NCBI GenBank assembly: GCA_040768925.1
Contig: JAXGLZ010000001.1
Location: 943,677-1,007,676 of the forward strand
Direction of reading: 5' to 3'
Origin: CALNBC01 sp040768925
GTDB lineage: Bacteria > Bacillota > Clostridia > Christensenellales > CALWSW01
DNA: 64,000 nucleotides
Of this stretch, positions 17,495 through 26,340 are shown in pieces (positions within the stretch are counted from its first letter, which is position 1; each line of letters begins with the position of its first letter). Below the pieces are notes generated by a model. That model made no database searches. It saw nothing but the letters and a program-made list of their open reading frames with translations, and was not told the origin of the DNA. A program made the translations under genes and the position numbers.

Positions 17495-18430
17495 ATGCTG
17501 CAAGGGAAATTCCTTACCAAACAGGGCGAAACCGCTTTGGCGGTCGCCAATTTTTTGATCGGGCTTAAACTGGGCGCACGCCTTCCGAACATCAGCGATC
17601 TTTGCGCAAAGCTGGGCGTCGGTGCGGGCACGGTTCAGGCGGCGCTTAAAATGCTCGAGGATTCCGGGGAGATCACCCTTCAGTCCCGCGGCCATCAGGG
17701 AACGGTCATAACCGGCATAAACAGGGTGGGGCTGTGGAAGCTGACGGAGAACGCATGGATTTCCTGCAGCATGCCGCTGCCCTATACCAGGCGCTTCGAG
17801 GGCCTTGCCACCGCGCTTTACAGGCAGTTTGACCGGGCCGCGATCCCCTTCAACATCTCTTTTGTGCGCGGGGGGCGCGTCAGGATCAAGCGTCTGGTAG
17901 AAGGCCGGGTCAATTTTACGATCTGTTCCAAAATGACTGCGGAACTCGCCAAATTGGAATTTCCGGAGCTCGAGATCCTGTTCGATTTTGGCGCGTATTC
18001 CTATATCGGCAAGAGCGGCCTTGTGTTTTCCGATGAGCGGAATACCCGCATCCGGGATGGAATGAGGATCGCTGTGGACAAATATTCCTACGATCACCAG
18101 CACATCGTCGAGATGATTTGCAGAGAATACGACGTTGAACTGATAGACGTCAAGTATTCCGACATCTTTTCGCGGATGGAAGCCGGCGAGGTGGACGCCA
18201 CCGTCTGGAATTGGGACGAGCTGATCGAAAAATACCACGACCGCAAGGCATACACCGTCGAGCAGACGCCCGAGATGCAGGAATTGATCCGCGATTCCGA
18301 AAACGCCGTGCTGGTGGTGATGGGCAAAAACGCCAGGGATATCATGCTGCTTGGAGATATCATCGACTGCGGAGAGGTAAAGGCCGTCCAGAAAGAAGTG
18401 ATCGACGGCAGGAGAATCCCGTCCTATTGA
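17495..18430 (+). CDS. YhfZ-family GntR-like transcriptional regulator
   Basis: A 311-aa regulator. The N-terminal winged HTH of GntR character covers residues ~10-75 (LGARLPNISDLCAKLGVGAGTVQAALKMLEDSGEITLQSRGHQGTVI). It is followed by a periplasmic-binding-protein-like effector domain typical of YhfZ (SMPLPYTRRFEGLATALYRQF, DYEVELIDVKYSDIF-like region). The effector is unknown. It stands directly before an FGGY kinase/HAD phosphatase pair in the same orientation and probably controls them. A second family member lies at 39151-40071. Confidence 0.85.
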   Translation: MLQGKFLTKQGETALAVANFLIGLKLGARLPNISDLCAKLGVGAGTVQAALKMLEDSGEITLQSRGHQGTVITGINRVGLWKLTENAWISCSMPLPYTRRFEGLATALYRQFDRAAIPFNISFVRGGRVRIKRLVEGRVNFTICSKMTAELAKLEFPELEILFDFGAYSYIGKSGLVFSDERNTRIRDGMRIAVDKYSYDHQHIVEMICREYDVELIDVKYSDIFSRMEAGEVDATVWNWDELIEKYHDRKAYTVEQTPEMQELIRDSENAVLVVMGKNARDIMLLGDIIDCGEVKAVQKEVIDGRRIPSY

Positions 18431-18521
18431 ACCGCGCCGTTAGAATATGCGCGTAAAGAGAGCCGGCTTTTAGGCAATGGGGCGGCGGTTTGCCCGGCTT
18501 TCGGATTCAGCCGGCGCATAC

Positions 18522-18546
18522 AAGGCCGTTAAGGCCTTTTTTTTGT
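18522..18546 (+). terminator. Terminator after the YhfZ-family regulator
   Basis: AAGGCC (18522-18527), 5-nt loop, GGCCTT (18533-18538), followed by a run of T. Confidence 0.85.
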
Positions 18547-18578
18547 GGATCAATTCGCGAATTTTATAAAAAACAGGA

Positions 18579-18607
18579 TTGACAATTCGGCAACATCTCC
18601 GTATAGT
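18579..18607 (+). promoter_or_regulatory. Promoter of the FGGY kinase operon
   Basis: TTGACA (18579-18584), exactly 17 bp, TATAGT (18602-18607). It is about 350 bases ahead of the first gene, so the transcript has a long leader. Confidence 0.85.
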
Positions 18608-18641
18608 ATAAACATCAATATTCAGTAAACTGGATAATGAA

Positions 18642-18707
18642 CGTATGAAACGCTTCTTTTTCACCACATTGTTCAAAGGCACATCATGAGCAGTTGAGTT
18701 TCATACG
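18642..18707 (+). promoter_or_regulatory. Structured leader with small open reading frame
   Basis: A perfect 10-bp inverted repeat (CGTATGAAAC at 18642-18651, GTTTCATACG at 18698-18707) encloses a 14-codon reading frame, ATG 18645 to TGA 18689 (MKRFFFTTLFKGTS), with no strong ribosome site. The rest of the leader to 18958 holds no recognisable gene. A regulatory role is an inference. Confidence 0.4.
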
Positions 18708-18958
18708 ACCCGATCAACTTCTGCCGGCGCGACTCCCCCAAAGGTGGATTCCGTTGATGCAATCCGTCCTTTCAGGGAATAACCCACATCGACCCCACGC
18801 AGGATCCGGCGCGCTTGCAATCCCGTCAAATCCATATTGAAGCAGACCGGCCGATCCGGCGCAACCCGTGAGAAAAAAAGCTAGCCGCCCCATCTCCCTC
18901 GCAATCGCCAGCCCTTCAAAGAGGCATACAAAACCCGCTAATGAAATTGGAGGAAAAA

Positions 18959-20488
18959 ATGAATAAGTATTACATCGGGTTCGACTGCGGCACACAAAGC
19001 ACGAAGACGGCAATCTACGATCTCAACATGAACTGCGTGGCAGAGGAACAGATTCCGACCATCATCCAGTATCCTAAATCCGGCTGGGCCGAGATGGACG
19101 CGGATCATTATCTTCAGTCAGTGCGGGACGGCATCAAGGCCTGCGTCAAAAAAAGCGGCATCAATCCTTCCGAAATCCGCGCCATCTGCGGCGACGGAAT
19201 CATCTGCGGCGTTGTCGGCGTCGACGAGGACGGCAAAGCGATCACCCCCTACATCCCCTATCTGGACATCCGGGGAGCGGAAGACGCCCAGTGGATCAAC
19301 GAGAACCTTGAGCCCCTTTGGATTGAGGAGAGCGGAAACTCCACGGTCGATCCCTATATGCCGCCGGTTTACATCCGCTGGCTGCTCAAGAACCACGAGG
19401 AATTCAAAAAGAGGGGCGCGAAGGTCGTCAACAACGGCCCGTATGTGCTCAACCGCCTCTGCGGCCACAAGGCGAAGGATTTCTTCCTGGATTACGCCAC
19501 CCTGTCCGGCTGGCTGGTCGGCTATAAGGCGATCGAGAAGGAATGGTCCAAGGCCCAGATGGACAGCCTGGGAATCCCGATGGAGATCCTGCCGAAGATC
19601 GTCGCGCCGACGGACGTCGTCGGTCATCTGAGCGCGGAAGAGGCCGCCCTCATCGGCATTCCCGCCGGCATTCCCATCGTCGCAGGCGCGGGGGACACCA
19701 TGCAGTCCAACGTCGGCGCAGGCCTGACGGACGTGGGCATGGCGGCGGACGTCGCGGGGACCGCGGCGATGATCACCATCGTGGTGGACGGCATCAACCC
19801 CGAGATCACCAGGAATACCGGCCTTCTGTTCTCTATCGGCACTCTGCCGGACACGTATTTTTACTGGGGCAACGTGCGCGCCGGCGGACTTTCCCTGCGC
19901 TGGTTCAGGGACAACATCTGCGGATGCCCGGACAATAACAGCTATTACGACGCGTTGCAGGAAGCCGCGGAAAAAGTGCCCGCGGGGGCCAACGGCACGC
20001 TGTTCCTGCCATACCTTCAGGGCGGCGTCGGCGCGCTGGAAAACGCCAGCGGATGCTTCCTGAACATGACGATGAACACCAACCAGGCCGAGCAGTGGCG
20101 CGCGATCCTGGAATCCATCGCGTTTGAGTACCTTTCACTGGTGGATGCCCTGCGCAAAAACGGAAACGACATCACCCGGCTGACGGTCACCGAAGGCGGC
20201 AGCAAAAGCAGGCTTTGGAACCAGATCAAGGCGGACTGCCTGGATACCCCCGTCATCACCCTGAAGCAGACTGCGGGCGCGGTGATCTCCAATGCGGCAC
20301 TCGCGGCTTACGGCGTGGGTGACGTTGCCGATGTCCGCGACCTGGTGAGCCAATGGGTAGCCGTGAAGGATACGTATACGCCGGATGCCGAAAGCACCGC
20401 CGCTTACCGCAAGGTATTCACCGTGCAGCAGAAGCTCCTCAAGGAAACGATGCCCGCATCCTTCGCGCTGCTGAAAGAACTGAAGTAA
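18959..20488 (+). CDS. FGGY-family carbohydrate kinase (xylulokinase-like)
   Basis: ATP-dependent phosphorylation of a sugar or polyol. The N-terminal ATP-binding fold begins YYIGFDCGTQSTKTAIYD; the second domain carries GAGDTMQSNVGAGLTDVGMAADVAGTA and the closing EGGSKSRLWNQIKAD. The sugar cannot be assigned; xylulose, ribulose or erythrulose types are possible. The open frame extends to 18941, but ATG 18959 sits 6 bases after GGAGG. It is followed one base later by a HAD phosphatase gene. Confidence 0.9.
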   Translation: MNKYYIGFDCGTQSTKTAIYDLNMNCVAEEQIPTIIQYPKSGWAEMDADHYLQSVRDGIKACVKKSGINPSEIRAICGDGIICGVVGVDEDGKAITPYIPYLDIRGAEDAQWINENLEPLWIEESGNSTVDPYMPPVYIRWLLKNHEEFKKRGAKVVNNGPYVLNRLCGHKAKDFFLDYATLSGWLVGYKAIEKEWSKAQMDSLGIPMEILPKIVAPTDVVGHLSAEEAALIGIPAGIPIVAGAGDTMQSNVGAGLTDVGMAADVAGTAAMITIVVDGINPEITRNTGLLFSIGTLPDTYFYWGNVRAGGLSLRWFRDNICGCPDNNSYYDALQEAAEKVPAGANGTLFLPYLQGGVGALENASGCFLNMTMNTNQAEQWRAILESIAFEYLSLVDALRKNGNDITRLTVTEGGSKSRLWNQIKADCLDTPVITLKQTAGAVISNAALAAYGVGDVADVRDLVSQWVAVKDTYTPDAESTAAYRKVFTVQQKLLKETMPASFALLKELK

Positions 20489-20489
20489 C

Positions 20490-21122
20490 ATGAAGCTTGC
20501 GATTTTTGATTTTGACGGAACCCTTTTCGAATCCGCCGGATACTGGACTGCGGTGATTTCGGACTATGTGCGCGAACGGGGCGGAACGCCGCCCCCCGAC
20601 GTCGTGGGGCTGGTCAAACCACTGGGGATGACCCTGGGCGCCAAGTTCTTCAAGGAACAGTACGGCTTGCCCGAAGAGATTCCCGAAATCGTCAGGGAAT
20701 GGCGCGGCGAGATGGGCCGGCATTACCGCCTGAACATTCCGGTCAGGAAGGGCGCGCGGGAATATATCCAGAGGCTCAGGGCAATGGGGATCACGATTTG
20801 CATGGCCACGGCAATGGAGAAGGATTTTGTGACGGCGGCGCTCGAACGGACAAAGATGCGGGAGCTGTTTGATTCCGTCGTTACCATTGCGGATGTTCAG
20901 GCAAACAAAAACAGTCCGCGCATCTTCGAATACTGCGCGGAAAAGTACGGTCTTGATTACGGGGATTGCGCCGTGTTTGAGGACGCTCCCGCGGTCCTGC
21001 GCATGTGCAGGGAGGCCGGATTCGAAACCGTGGGCGTTTATGACGGCCTGACGGAAGGGGAGATCCCCCAGCTCAAGGAAGAGAGCGACAGGTTTGTGAT
21101 GTCCTTTGAAGAACTGCTCTGA
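20490..21122 (+). CDS. HAD-superfamily phosphatase
   Basis: A 210-aa HAD hydrolase of the beta-phosphoglucomutase/Gph type. The nucleophile motif is DFDGTL (residues 7-12), there is a helical cap in residues ~15-80, motif II lies in ICMATAMEKDF, and motif III/IV in FEDAPAVLRMCREAGFETVGVYDG. It starts one base after the kinase stop, so it is translationally coupled. It may dephosphorylate an over-accumulating or damaged product of the kinase; this is inference. Confidence 0.88.
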   Translation: MKLAIFDFDGTLFESAGYWTAVISDYVRERGGTPPPDVVGLVKPLGMTLGAKFFKEQYGLPEEIPEIVREWRGEMGRHYRLNIPVRKGAREYIQRLRAMGITICMATAMEKDFVTAALERTKMRELFDSVVTIADVQANKNSPRIFEYCAEKYGLDYGDCAVFEDAPAVLRMCREAGFETVGVYDGLTEGEIPQLKEESDRFVMSFEELL

Positions 21123-21199
21123 CCGGGCGCGGCCCGCCTGGGCCCTTGCCCGGCCGATGACGCGATCCCGGCTTATCCGCCCCGAGCTCGGCGCTTTGG

Positions 21200-21238
21200 G
21201 CAAAAAAGCCCCTGCGGTTGTGCAGGCGCTTTTTTGCT
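21200..21238 (+). terminator. Terminator of the kinase/HAD operon
   Basis: CAAAAAAGC with CCTGC/GCAGG and GCTTTTTTG arms around a short loop. Confidence 0.88.
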
Positions 21239-21353
21239 CCATTTTTCTGTCAAAAAGGGAGCCTCCGCGGGCAAAACGTCCGGGCGCCCCGCCTTTGCCG
21301 GGCAACCCTGTTAAAAGCGGCCGCCGGAATTCCGACAATTGCAGCATGAATCA

Positions 21354-21382
21354 TTGACAGGAAAATCCCGTTATGGCATAAT
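21354..21382 (+). promoter_or_regulatory. Promoter of the OFA transporter transcript
   Basis: TTGACA (21354-21359), 17 bp, CATAAT (21377-21382). Confidence 0.85.
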
Positions 21383-21412
21383 GGCAACAATTTATTTTTG
21401 GGAGCTGTATCC

Positions 21413-21514
21413 ATGGTCCGTTCCTCCGCAAAGCGCGCAAACCTGATCGGCCTGATTCGCCTTATTATTGCAGCCCTGCTGCCGGTAATAGGGTTTGGTC
21501 GCGTTTTGTGGTAA
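21413..21514 (+). CDS. 33-residue small hydrophobic ORF in the transporter leader
   Basis: ATG at 21413 follows GGGAG. The peptide begins MVRSSAKRANLIGLIRL and continues with a hydrophobic stretch long enough for one membrane span. It lies about 30 bases after the promoter and ends 35 bases before a terminator-like hairpin in front of the transporter gene. It could be a leader peptide, a small membrane protein or chance. Confidence 0.45.
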   Translation: MVRSSAKRANLIGLIRLIIAALLPVIGFGRVLW

Positions 21515-21548
21515 GATCCCGCGTGCGGGTCATGCGTCCGTCAGGACC

Positions 21549-21578
21549 AAAAGCCTTACTGCAAGCAGTAAGGCTTTT
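21549..21578 (+). terminator. Terminator-like hairpin inside the transporter leader
   Basis: A perfect 14-bp stem (AAAAGCCTTACTGC at 21549-21562, GCAGTAAGGCTTTT at 21565-21578) followed by ATATATTTG, sitting between the promoter and the ribosome site of the transporter. Its position suggests attenuation or processing control. Confidence 0.7.
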
Positions 21579-21600
21579 ATATATTTGAAGGAGGATTCTT

Positions 21601-22812
21601 ATGAAAGCTTCACAGAGAACCGGACCCATCGCCGCGGCCATCGCGATACAGCTTTGCCTGGGTATCTCGTATATCTGGAGCGTGTTTCAGACCGGCGTCG
21701 CGGACAGTATCTTCAACGGCGACAACGCTCAGGCCGGCATGACCTTCTCCCTGCTGCTCTTCACCCTTTCGATCGGTAGCGTGATCGGGGGCAGGCTGGC
21801 GGCGAAATTATCCACCAGGGTCATCGTCATCATCGGCGGCATGATCGTCAGCGCCGGATTTATGCTTGCTTCCTTCGTCACCAGGCAAACCTACTGGCTG
21901 CTTTGGGTGGGCTACGGCCTGATGGGCGGCGTCGGCATGGGCTTTACCTATTCGACGACCATCGCCTGCGCCCAAAAGTGGTTCCCGGAAAAGAAGGGCT
22001 TTGTGACCGGGCTGATCGTTTCGGCCCTGGGCTTTGGCGGGGTCGTCTTTACGCCGATCATCGAGGCCCTCATCAAGGGCTTTGGCGGAGCCGGGGTTGG
22101 CGAACCCAAGACCTTTATGGTGCTGAGCGGGGTTTTTCTGGCGGTTTGCACCATCGGCGGGCTGTTTTTGAAGAATCCTCCCCAGGCGGAGGGCCAATCG
22201 GGTTCCGCCGCGGCAAAGGACAACAGCCTTTCCCCCGGCCGGGTGCTCAAAGACCCCAGATTTTATCTGATAACCGGCTCCATGATGCTCGCCTGCGTCG
22301 GCGGCCTGATGATGATCGGCTTTGCGAAGCCCATCGCGGTGGCGAAAGGGCTGGGCGAAACCGCCACGATCGGCGTGCTGGTCATCTCCATGTGCAATTC
22401 CCTCGGGCGGCTTTGCTGGGGCATGATCTCGGACAGGCTGGGCAGAAAAAGGACGATCCTGCTGCTGCTTGCGGGGTCGGGGGTCCTTTCTTTGCTGGTC
22501 AACAGCGCGAACGGCTATTTGATCTACGTCCTGATCGGCCTGATCGGGTTCTTTTACGGCGGCTTTTTGAGCAACTTTCCCTCTCTGACGGCCGACCTGT
22601 TCGGGCCCAGGTATCTGGCCATGAACTACGGCATGGTGATGGTGGGATTCGGCGTGGGCGCCGTGGCCTCCTCCTACATCGCCGGGTATTACAAGAATGC
22701 CGCCGCCGCGGATATCGCCCTGATGTCCCCGGCGTTCTTCATCGCCGCAGGCTGCGCCTGCGCGGCGGTCGTGCTGATGTTCCTTTTAAAAAAGGAACCG
22801 GCAAAAGAATAA
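21601..22812 (+). CDS. MFS transporter, oxalate/formate antiporter (OFA) family
   Basis: A 403-aa, 12-span secondary transporter. The family hallmarks are the first-span LGISYIWSVF, the loop-2 region GGRLAAKLSTR, YGLMGGVGMGFTYSTTIACAQKWFPEKKG and the loop-8 motif SDRLGRKRTI. Substrates of OFA proteins are usually small carboxylates; none can be named here. AGGAGG lies 8 bases before the ATG. The gene has its own promoter and a leader hairpin. Confidence 0.9.
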   Translation: MKASQRTGPIAAAIAIQLCLGISYIWSVFQTGVADSIFNGDNAQAGMTFSLLLFTLSIGSVIGGRLAAKLSTRVIVIIGGMIVSAGFMLASFVTRQTYWLLWVGYGLMGGVGMGFTYSTTIACAQKWFPEKKGFVTGLIVSALGFGGVVFTPIIEALIKGFGGAGVGEPKTFMVLSGVFLAVCTIGGLFLKNPPQAEGQSGSAAAKDNSLSPGRVLKDPRFYLITGSMMLACVGGLMMIGFAKPIAVAKGLGETATIGVLVISMCNSLGRLCWGMISDRLGRKRTILLLLAGSGVLSLLVNSANGYLIYVLIGLIGFFYGGFLSNFPSLTADLFGPRYLAMNYGMVMVGFGVGAVASSYIAGYYKNAAAADIALMSPAFFIAAGCACAAVVLMFLLKKEPAKE

Positions 22813-22824
22813 GGCATCCGCGCG

Positions 22825-22848
22825 CCGGGGTGAAAACCCCGGTTTCTT
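22825..22848 (+). terminator. Terminator after the OFA transporter
   Basis: CCGGGG, TGAAAA loop, CCCCGG, then TTTCTTG. Confidence 0.75.
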
Positions 22849-22881
22849 GATTGAAAAGCGCGTGGAGGCAACGCAGCCGCG

Positions 22882-22910
22882 TTGTGGCAAATACAGGAAT
22901 GCGTTATAAT
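22882..22910 (+). promoter_or_regulatory. Promoter of the two-gene ABC exporter
   Basis: TTGTGG (22882-22887), 17 bp, TATAAT (22905-22910). Confidence 0.75.
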
Positions 22911-22950
22911 TAACACGATATTCAATCGCCGGCAGCGGCAGGAGGGATGC

Positions 22951-23868
22951 TTGTTGAGCAATATCATCGAGGTTTCGGACCTGCACAAATCCTACGGGAA
23001 TGTGCACGCGGTCAAGGGGCTGGATTTTTACGTGGAAAGCGGAAAGATCTTTGCTTTTCTGGGGCCCAACGGCGCGGGTAAATCCACAACGATCGATATC
23101 ATCTGCACCTTTTTGCAGCCGGACAGCGGCAGGGCCGTGGTGGACGGAAACGTTCTGGGCAAAAGCGACAACGCGATCCGTTCCGCCATCGGCGTGGTGT
23201 TCCAGGACGGCCTGCTGGACGACCTGCTCACGGTCCGGGAAAACCTGAAAATACGCGGCGGTTTTTACGGCATGAAGGGCCGCGCGCTGGAAGAAAAGAT
23301 CGGCGAAGTCGCAAAGACTATGGGGATCACCGAAATTCTCAGGCGGCCCTACGGCAAATTGTCCGGCGGCCAAAAGAGACGGTGCGACATTGCCCGGGCG
23401 CTGATCAACACGCCGAAGATCCTGTTTTTGGACGAACCGACGACCGGCCTGGACCCCCAGACCAGAAAAAGCGTTTGGGAAACCATAACCGCCCTGCAAA
23501 GGGAAGCGGGGATGACGATCTTCCTCACCACGCATTACATGGAAGAAGCCGCGGGGGCCGATTTCGTCATCGTGATCGACGATGGAAGGATCGTGGCGAA
23601 GGGCACGCCCTCCGAGCTGAAAGAAAGATATACGACGGATAAGCTCACGCTGATCTGCGCCGATCTTGGGAAGGTCCGCTCCATTTTGAAGGAGCAGAAC
23701 CTGAAGTTTTCCACAGAGGCGAACAAAGCGACCGTCGCGATCCCGTCGACCATGGCGGCGCTGCCGGTGATCCAGCTGGCCAGGGACTTTATTTCGGGCT
23801 TTGAGGTGACGACCGGGACGATGGACGACGCCTTTATCGCCATAACGGGGAAGGAGATACGGGAATGA
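22951..23868 (+). CDS. ABC-2-type transporter ATP-binding protein
   Basis: The nucleotide-binding subunit of an exporter of the drug/lipid/antibiotic-resistance type. It has Walker A GPNGAGKST, signature LSGGQKRR, Walker B ILFLDEPTTGLD and H-loop TTHYMEEA. A C-terminal ~80-residue extension is usual for this family. The start is a TTG (22951, or the next codon 22954) directly after AGGAGGG; the earlier in-frame ATG at 22882 lies within the promoter. Its stop overlaps the permease start by 4 bases. Confidence 0.92.
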   Translation: MLSNIIEVSDLHKSYGNVHAVKGLDFYVESGKIFAFLGPNGAGKSTTIDIICTFLQPDSGRAVVDGNVLGKSDNAIRSAIGVVFQDGLLDDLLTVRENLKIRGGFYGMKGRALEEKIGEVAKTMGITEILRRPYGKLSGGQKRRCDIARALINTPKILFLDEPTTGLDPQTRKSVWETITALQREAGMTIFLTTHYMEEAAGADFVIVIDDGRIVAKGTPSELKERYTTDKLTLICADLGKVRSILKEQNLKFSTEANKATVAIPSTMAALPVIQLARDFISGFEVTTGTMDDAFIAITGKEIRE

Positions 23869-24719
23869 TCGGGTTTGCGAAGAGGAATCTCCTGGTCTTT
23901 TTTAAGGATAAAACCGCGGTGTTTTTTTCGCTGCTGGCCGTGTTCATCATCATCGGGCTTTATACCCTGTTTTTGGGAGACGTTTGGGTGAGCAGCTTTC
24001 AGGGCATGAGCGGGGTCCGGTATCTGATGGACAGCTGGATCATGTCCGGCATCCTGGCCGTAACCTCGGTCACCACCACTATGGGCGCCTTCGGCATCAT
24101 GGTGGAAGATAAGGTGAAGAAGATCAACAAGGACATCATCGCTTCCCCGCTGACGAGGCGCGGCATCGCGGGGGGATACATCCTGAGCTCGTTTCTGATC
24201 GGCGTCATTATGAGCCTTGTTACCCTCGTTCTGGCGGAGATCTACGTGATCGCCAGCGGCGGGGCGCTGCTCGGCTTTGCCGCGCTGCTCAAGGTTCTCG
24301 CGCTGATCCTGATCTCCACCTTCATGAATACGTCCATCGTTTTTTTCCTGGTGTCCTTCTTCAAAAGCACGAACGCGTTTGCCACGGCCAGCACGGTCAT
24401 CGGCACCCTCATCGGTTTTCTGACCGGGATCTATATGCCCATCGGTCAGCTCCCCGGCGCCGTCCAATGGGTGATCAGGCTGTTCCCGGTCTCCCATTCG
24501 GCCACGCTTTTTAGGCAGGTCATGATGGCGGACCCGCTTTCGGCGACCTTTGCCGCCGCCCCGGCGGAGGCGACCCAGGCCTTCAAGGAAACCATGGGCG
24601 TCGTTTTGAAGTTCGGGGAAACCGAAGTTTCCCCCCTTGCCAGCCTGGCGATTCTGCTGCTGACCGCGGCGGTGTTCTACGGGCTGTCGATCTACAGGCT
24701 GTCCAGAAAAACGCGGTAA
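23865..24719 (+). CDS. ABC-2-type transporter permease
   Basis: A 284-aa membrane subunit with six predicted spans, the long cytoplasmic segment after span 2 (VEDKVKKINKDIIASPLTRRGIAGGYI) and the ABC2 signature near FLTGIYMPIGQLPGAVQWVIRLFPVSH. It pairs with the ATPase just upstream, and the 4-base overlap supports equimolar synthesis. The substrate is unknown. Confidence 0.92.
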   Translation: MIGFAKRNLLVFFKDKTAVFFSLLAVFIIIGLYTLFLGDVWVSSFQGMSGVRYLMDSWIMSGILAVTSVTTTMGAFGIMVEDKVKKINKDIIASPLTRRGIAGGYILSSFLIGVIMSLVTLVLAEIYVIASGGALLGFAALLKVLALILISTFMNTSIVFFLVSFFKSTNAFATASTVIGTLIGFLTGIYMPIGQLPGAVQWVIRLFPVSHSATLFRQVMMADPLSATFAAAPAEATQAFKETMGVVLKFGETEVSPLASLAILLLTAAVFYGLSIYRLSRKTR

Positions 24720-24762
24720 CGGCCTTTTGAAACCCCGGCGGAAGGGAACCTTTGCAAAAAAA

Positions 24763-24793
24763 CGAAACCACCGGTTTTTGCCGGTGGTTTTAG
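24763..24793 (+). terminator. Terminator of the ABC exporter operon
   Basis: AAACCACCGG (24765-24774), loop TTTTTG, CCGGTGGTTT (24781-24790). Confidence 0.88.
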
Positions 24794-24848
24794 ATCGCCG
24801 GAAATCCTATCCCGGGGTTTTAAGGGCCGCAGCCCCTGAGGCTCAATC

Positions 24849-24998
24849 AAAACTGACGACATGCGCGTCAGTTTTGCCGTATTATTTCGGTCGTAATTGA
24901 CCGAAATCACCTTGCGCGAAGCGAAAAGCCAACCGGCGAAAAAGGCCCGCAGGCCTTTTTTGACGCTCTGAAACCACCGGCTTTGCCGGTGGTTTTCA
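24849..24998. repeat. Cluster of stem-loops between convergent genes
   Basis: Four further hairpins follow the terminator: AAAACTGACG/CGTCAGTTTT (24849-24875), ATTTCGGTC/GACCGAAAT (24884-24907), AAAGGCC/GGCCTTT (~24941-24959) and AAACCACCGG/CCGGTGGTTT (24971-24994). The last nearly repeats the terminator stem. A similar half (CCGGCTTAGCCGGTGGTTTT) lies at 34404-34423. No gene is seen between 24720 and 25029. Confidence 0.7.
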
Positions 24999-25029
24999 AC
25001 ATGCCGGTCGCCCCGCGCGGATGAGCCGC

Positions 25030-25713
25030 TCAATTGATGATCGGGTCGATGACGATGGGGGAATCCTCGTCGCAATCGCAGGAAAGCTCAAACAGGAATT
25101 CCGTATCCCCCGCCAGCTTATAGGAGCAGCCGATGGGGGTGAATTCCGCGTCGACGACCTGCCAGGCTTTCGGCGCTGCGTCTTTGAGCGTGCCGAGGGC
25201 ATGGTGGACCAGCAGGCAGCCGTCCCTGTCGATTTCCAGGCTCTGCGCGCCTTCCCAGCGCAGCCGGATGCAACCGGCAATGCCGGGGGCGTCCACCACC
25301 CAGTTCATTTTCAGGCCGGAGTCGCATTCGGAAAGTTCGAGGTCAACGCCGTCCCAAACGTCGGAATACTTGAGCATCCCATAAGCCGAAACGGTTTCGC
25401 CGCACTTTTTGGGGCATTCGCCGTTGGGCTGGCGGAGCTGTTCGTGATTCAGCAAAAATCCGGCCGGCGCGTTTTCTCTGGCCCCGACGAAGCGGAGCGC
25501 CAGGCAGGGGCAATTCGCGGCGTCCTCCCCGGGTTTGCTCTGTGCAGCGTCTTTTTTAATGATCGCGATCCTGTCCTTTTCAAAAAGGAGTTTTTGCCCG
25601 TTGCAGCTGGCGGTAAAAACAGCCCGCCCGTCCTCCTGACCGCGGTTTTCGATGAACCGCAGGGGCTTTTTGATTTTTTTGACGGATTCTATATGCAATT
25701 CATGATTAGACAT
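25030..25713 (-). CDS. Stand-alone DUF7948-like (SBBP-protein N-terminal) domain protein
   Basis: A 227-aa protein resembling the N-terminal cap of SBBP beta-propeller repeat proteins: RFIENRGQ, then LKYSDVWDGVDLELSE, LKMNWVVDAPG, IRLRWEGAQSLEIDRDGCLLVHHALGTLKDAAPKAWQ, and a terminal SPIVIDPI. In typical proteins the propeller repeats begin right after this IDP motif; here the protein stops. No signal peptide is visible. The ATG follows GAGGTG by 8 bases. A rightward paralogue is at 32256-32951. Function unknown. Confidence 0.72.
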   Translation of the reverse strand: MSNHELHIESVKKIKKPLRFIENRGQEDGRAVFTASCNGQKLLFEKDRIAIIKKDAAQSKPGEDAANCPCLALRFVGARENAPAGFLLNHEQLRQPNGECPKKCGETVSAYGMLKYSDVWDGVDLELSECDSGLKMNWVVDAPGIAGCIRLRWEGAQSLEIDRDGCLLVHHALGTLKDAAPKAWQVVDAEFTPIGCSYKLAGDTEFLFELSCDCDEDSPIVIDPIIN

Positions 25714-25943
25714 ATCTTAACACCTCAAAAATGGTTTTGGCCTTCCCATACTTATACTATGCATAAACCGCAGTATTGGGCATCGCTTCGCGGTGTGGAC
25801 AAGATAAGAGCTTATTAGGAAAGTTTGAGATTTTATCATAGAAGATTATTACAAATTGAAAAGTCTATCAGGATTCACAAATATGCGGAGTGAAAAAGTC
25901 TTATGATGTATAATACCAAAAATCGGAATTAGAGGTGAGAGCG

Positions 25944-26187
25944 TTGAATAGGGGGGGATTTACCGGATATCCTGTATAGCGCTATTAAAGATTTGGGCGG
26001 AAAAACAAGTATAATAGCGGTTTGCAGATGTGCTTGGGATCGTTATCGAAAAGAGCTTTCGAATTCTGGGGATTTGTTTTATACCTGGCAATATGATATT
26101 CGTTGGGCAGCTACAGAATTGAGGAAGACAGAGCGGATGAAAGCCGCAGAAGAAAGCCCAAGAGGCGTATGGGAAGTAATCTACTAA
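25944..26187 (+). pseudogene. Small gene frameshifted in a G7 tract
   Basis: A good AGAGGTGAG site precedes TTG at 25944. Reading TTG AAT AGG, the frame breaks at seven G (25951-25957). With six G it would continue as one ~80-residue protein (MNRGDLPDILYSAIKDLGG, then GKTSIIAVCRCAWDRYRKEL) to the stop at 26187. The protein is basic and helical, and I do not recognise the family. The break may be a mutation, phase variation or an error. Confidence 0.55.
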
Positions 26188-26209
26188 TATCGCCAGCTGC
26201 GCTGCTTAC

Positions 26210-26257
26210 AAAAAAGCTTTATGAAATCCAAGATCTCGGATATTCATAAAGCTTTTG
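26210..26257 (+). terminator. Terminator after the frameshifted small gene
   Basis: AAAAGCTTTATGAA pairs with TTCATAAAGCTTTT (26243-26256) around a 17-nt apex. Confidence 0.85.
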
Positions 26258-26340
26258 CTATTTGATTCGGGCAATTTACGGGATAAAGAACCGCGACTAG
26301 TGACCGCCGGTTCATCGGCAAAGCCGGGCCTTGGCCCGGG

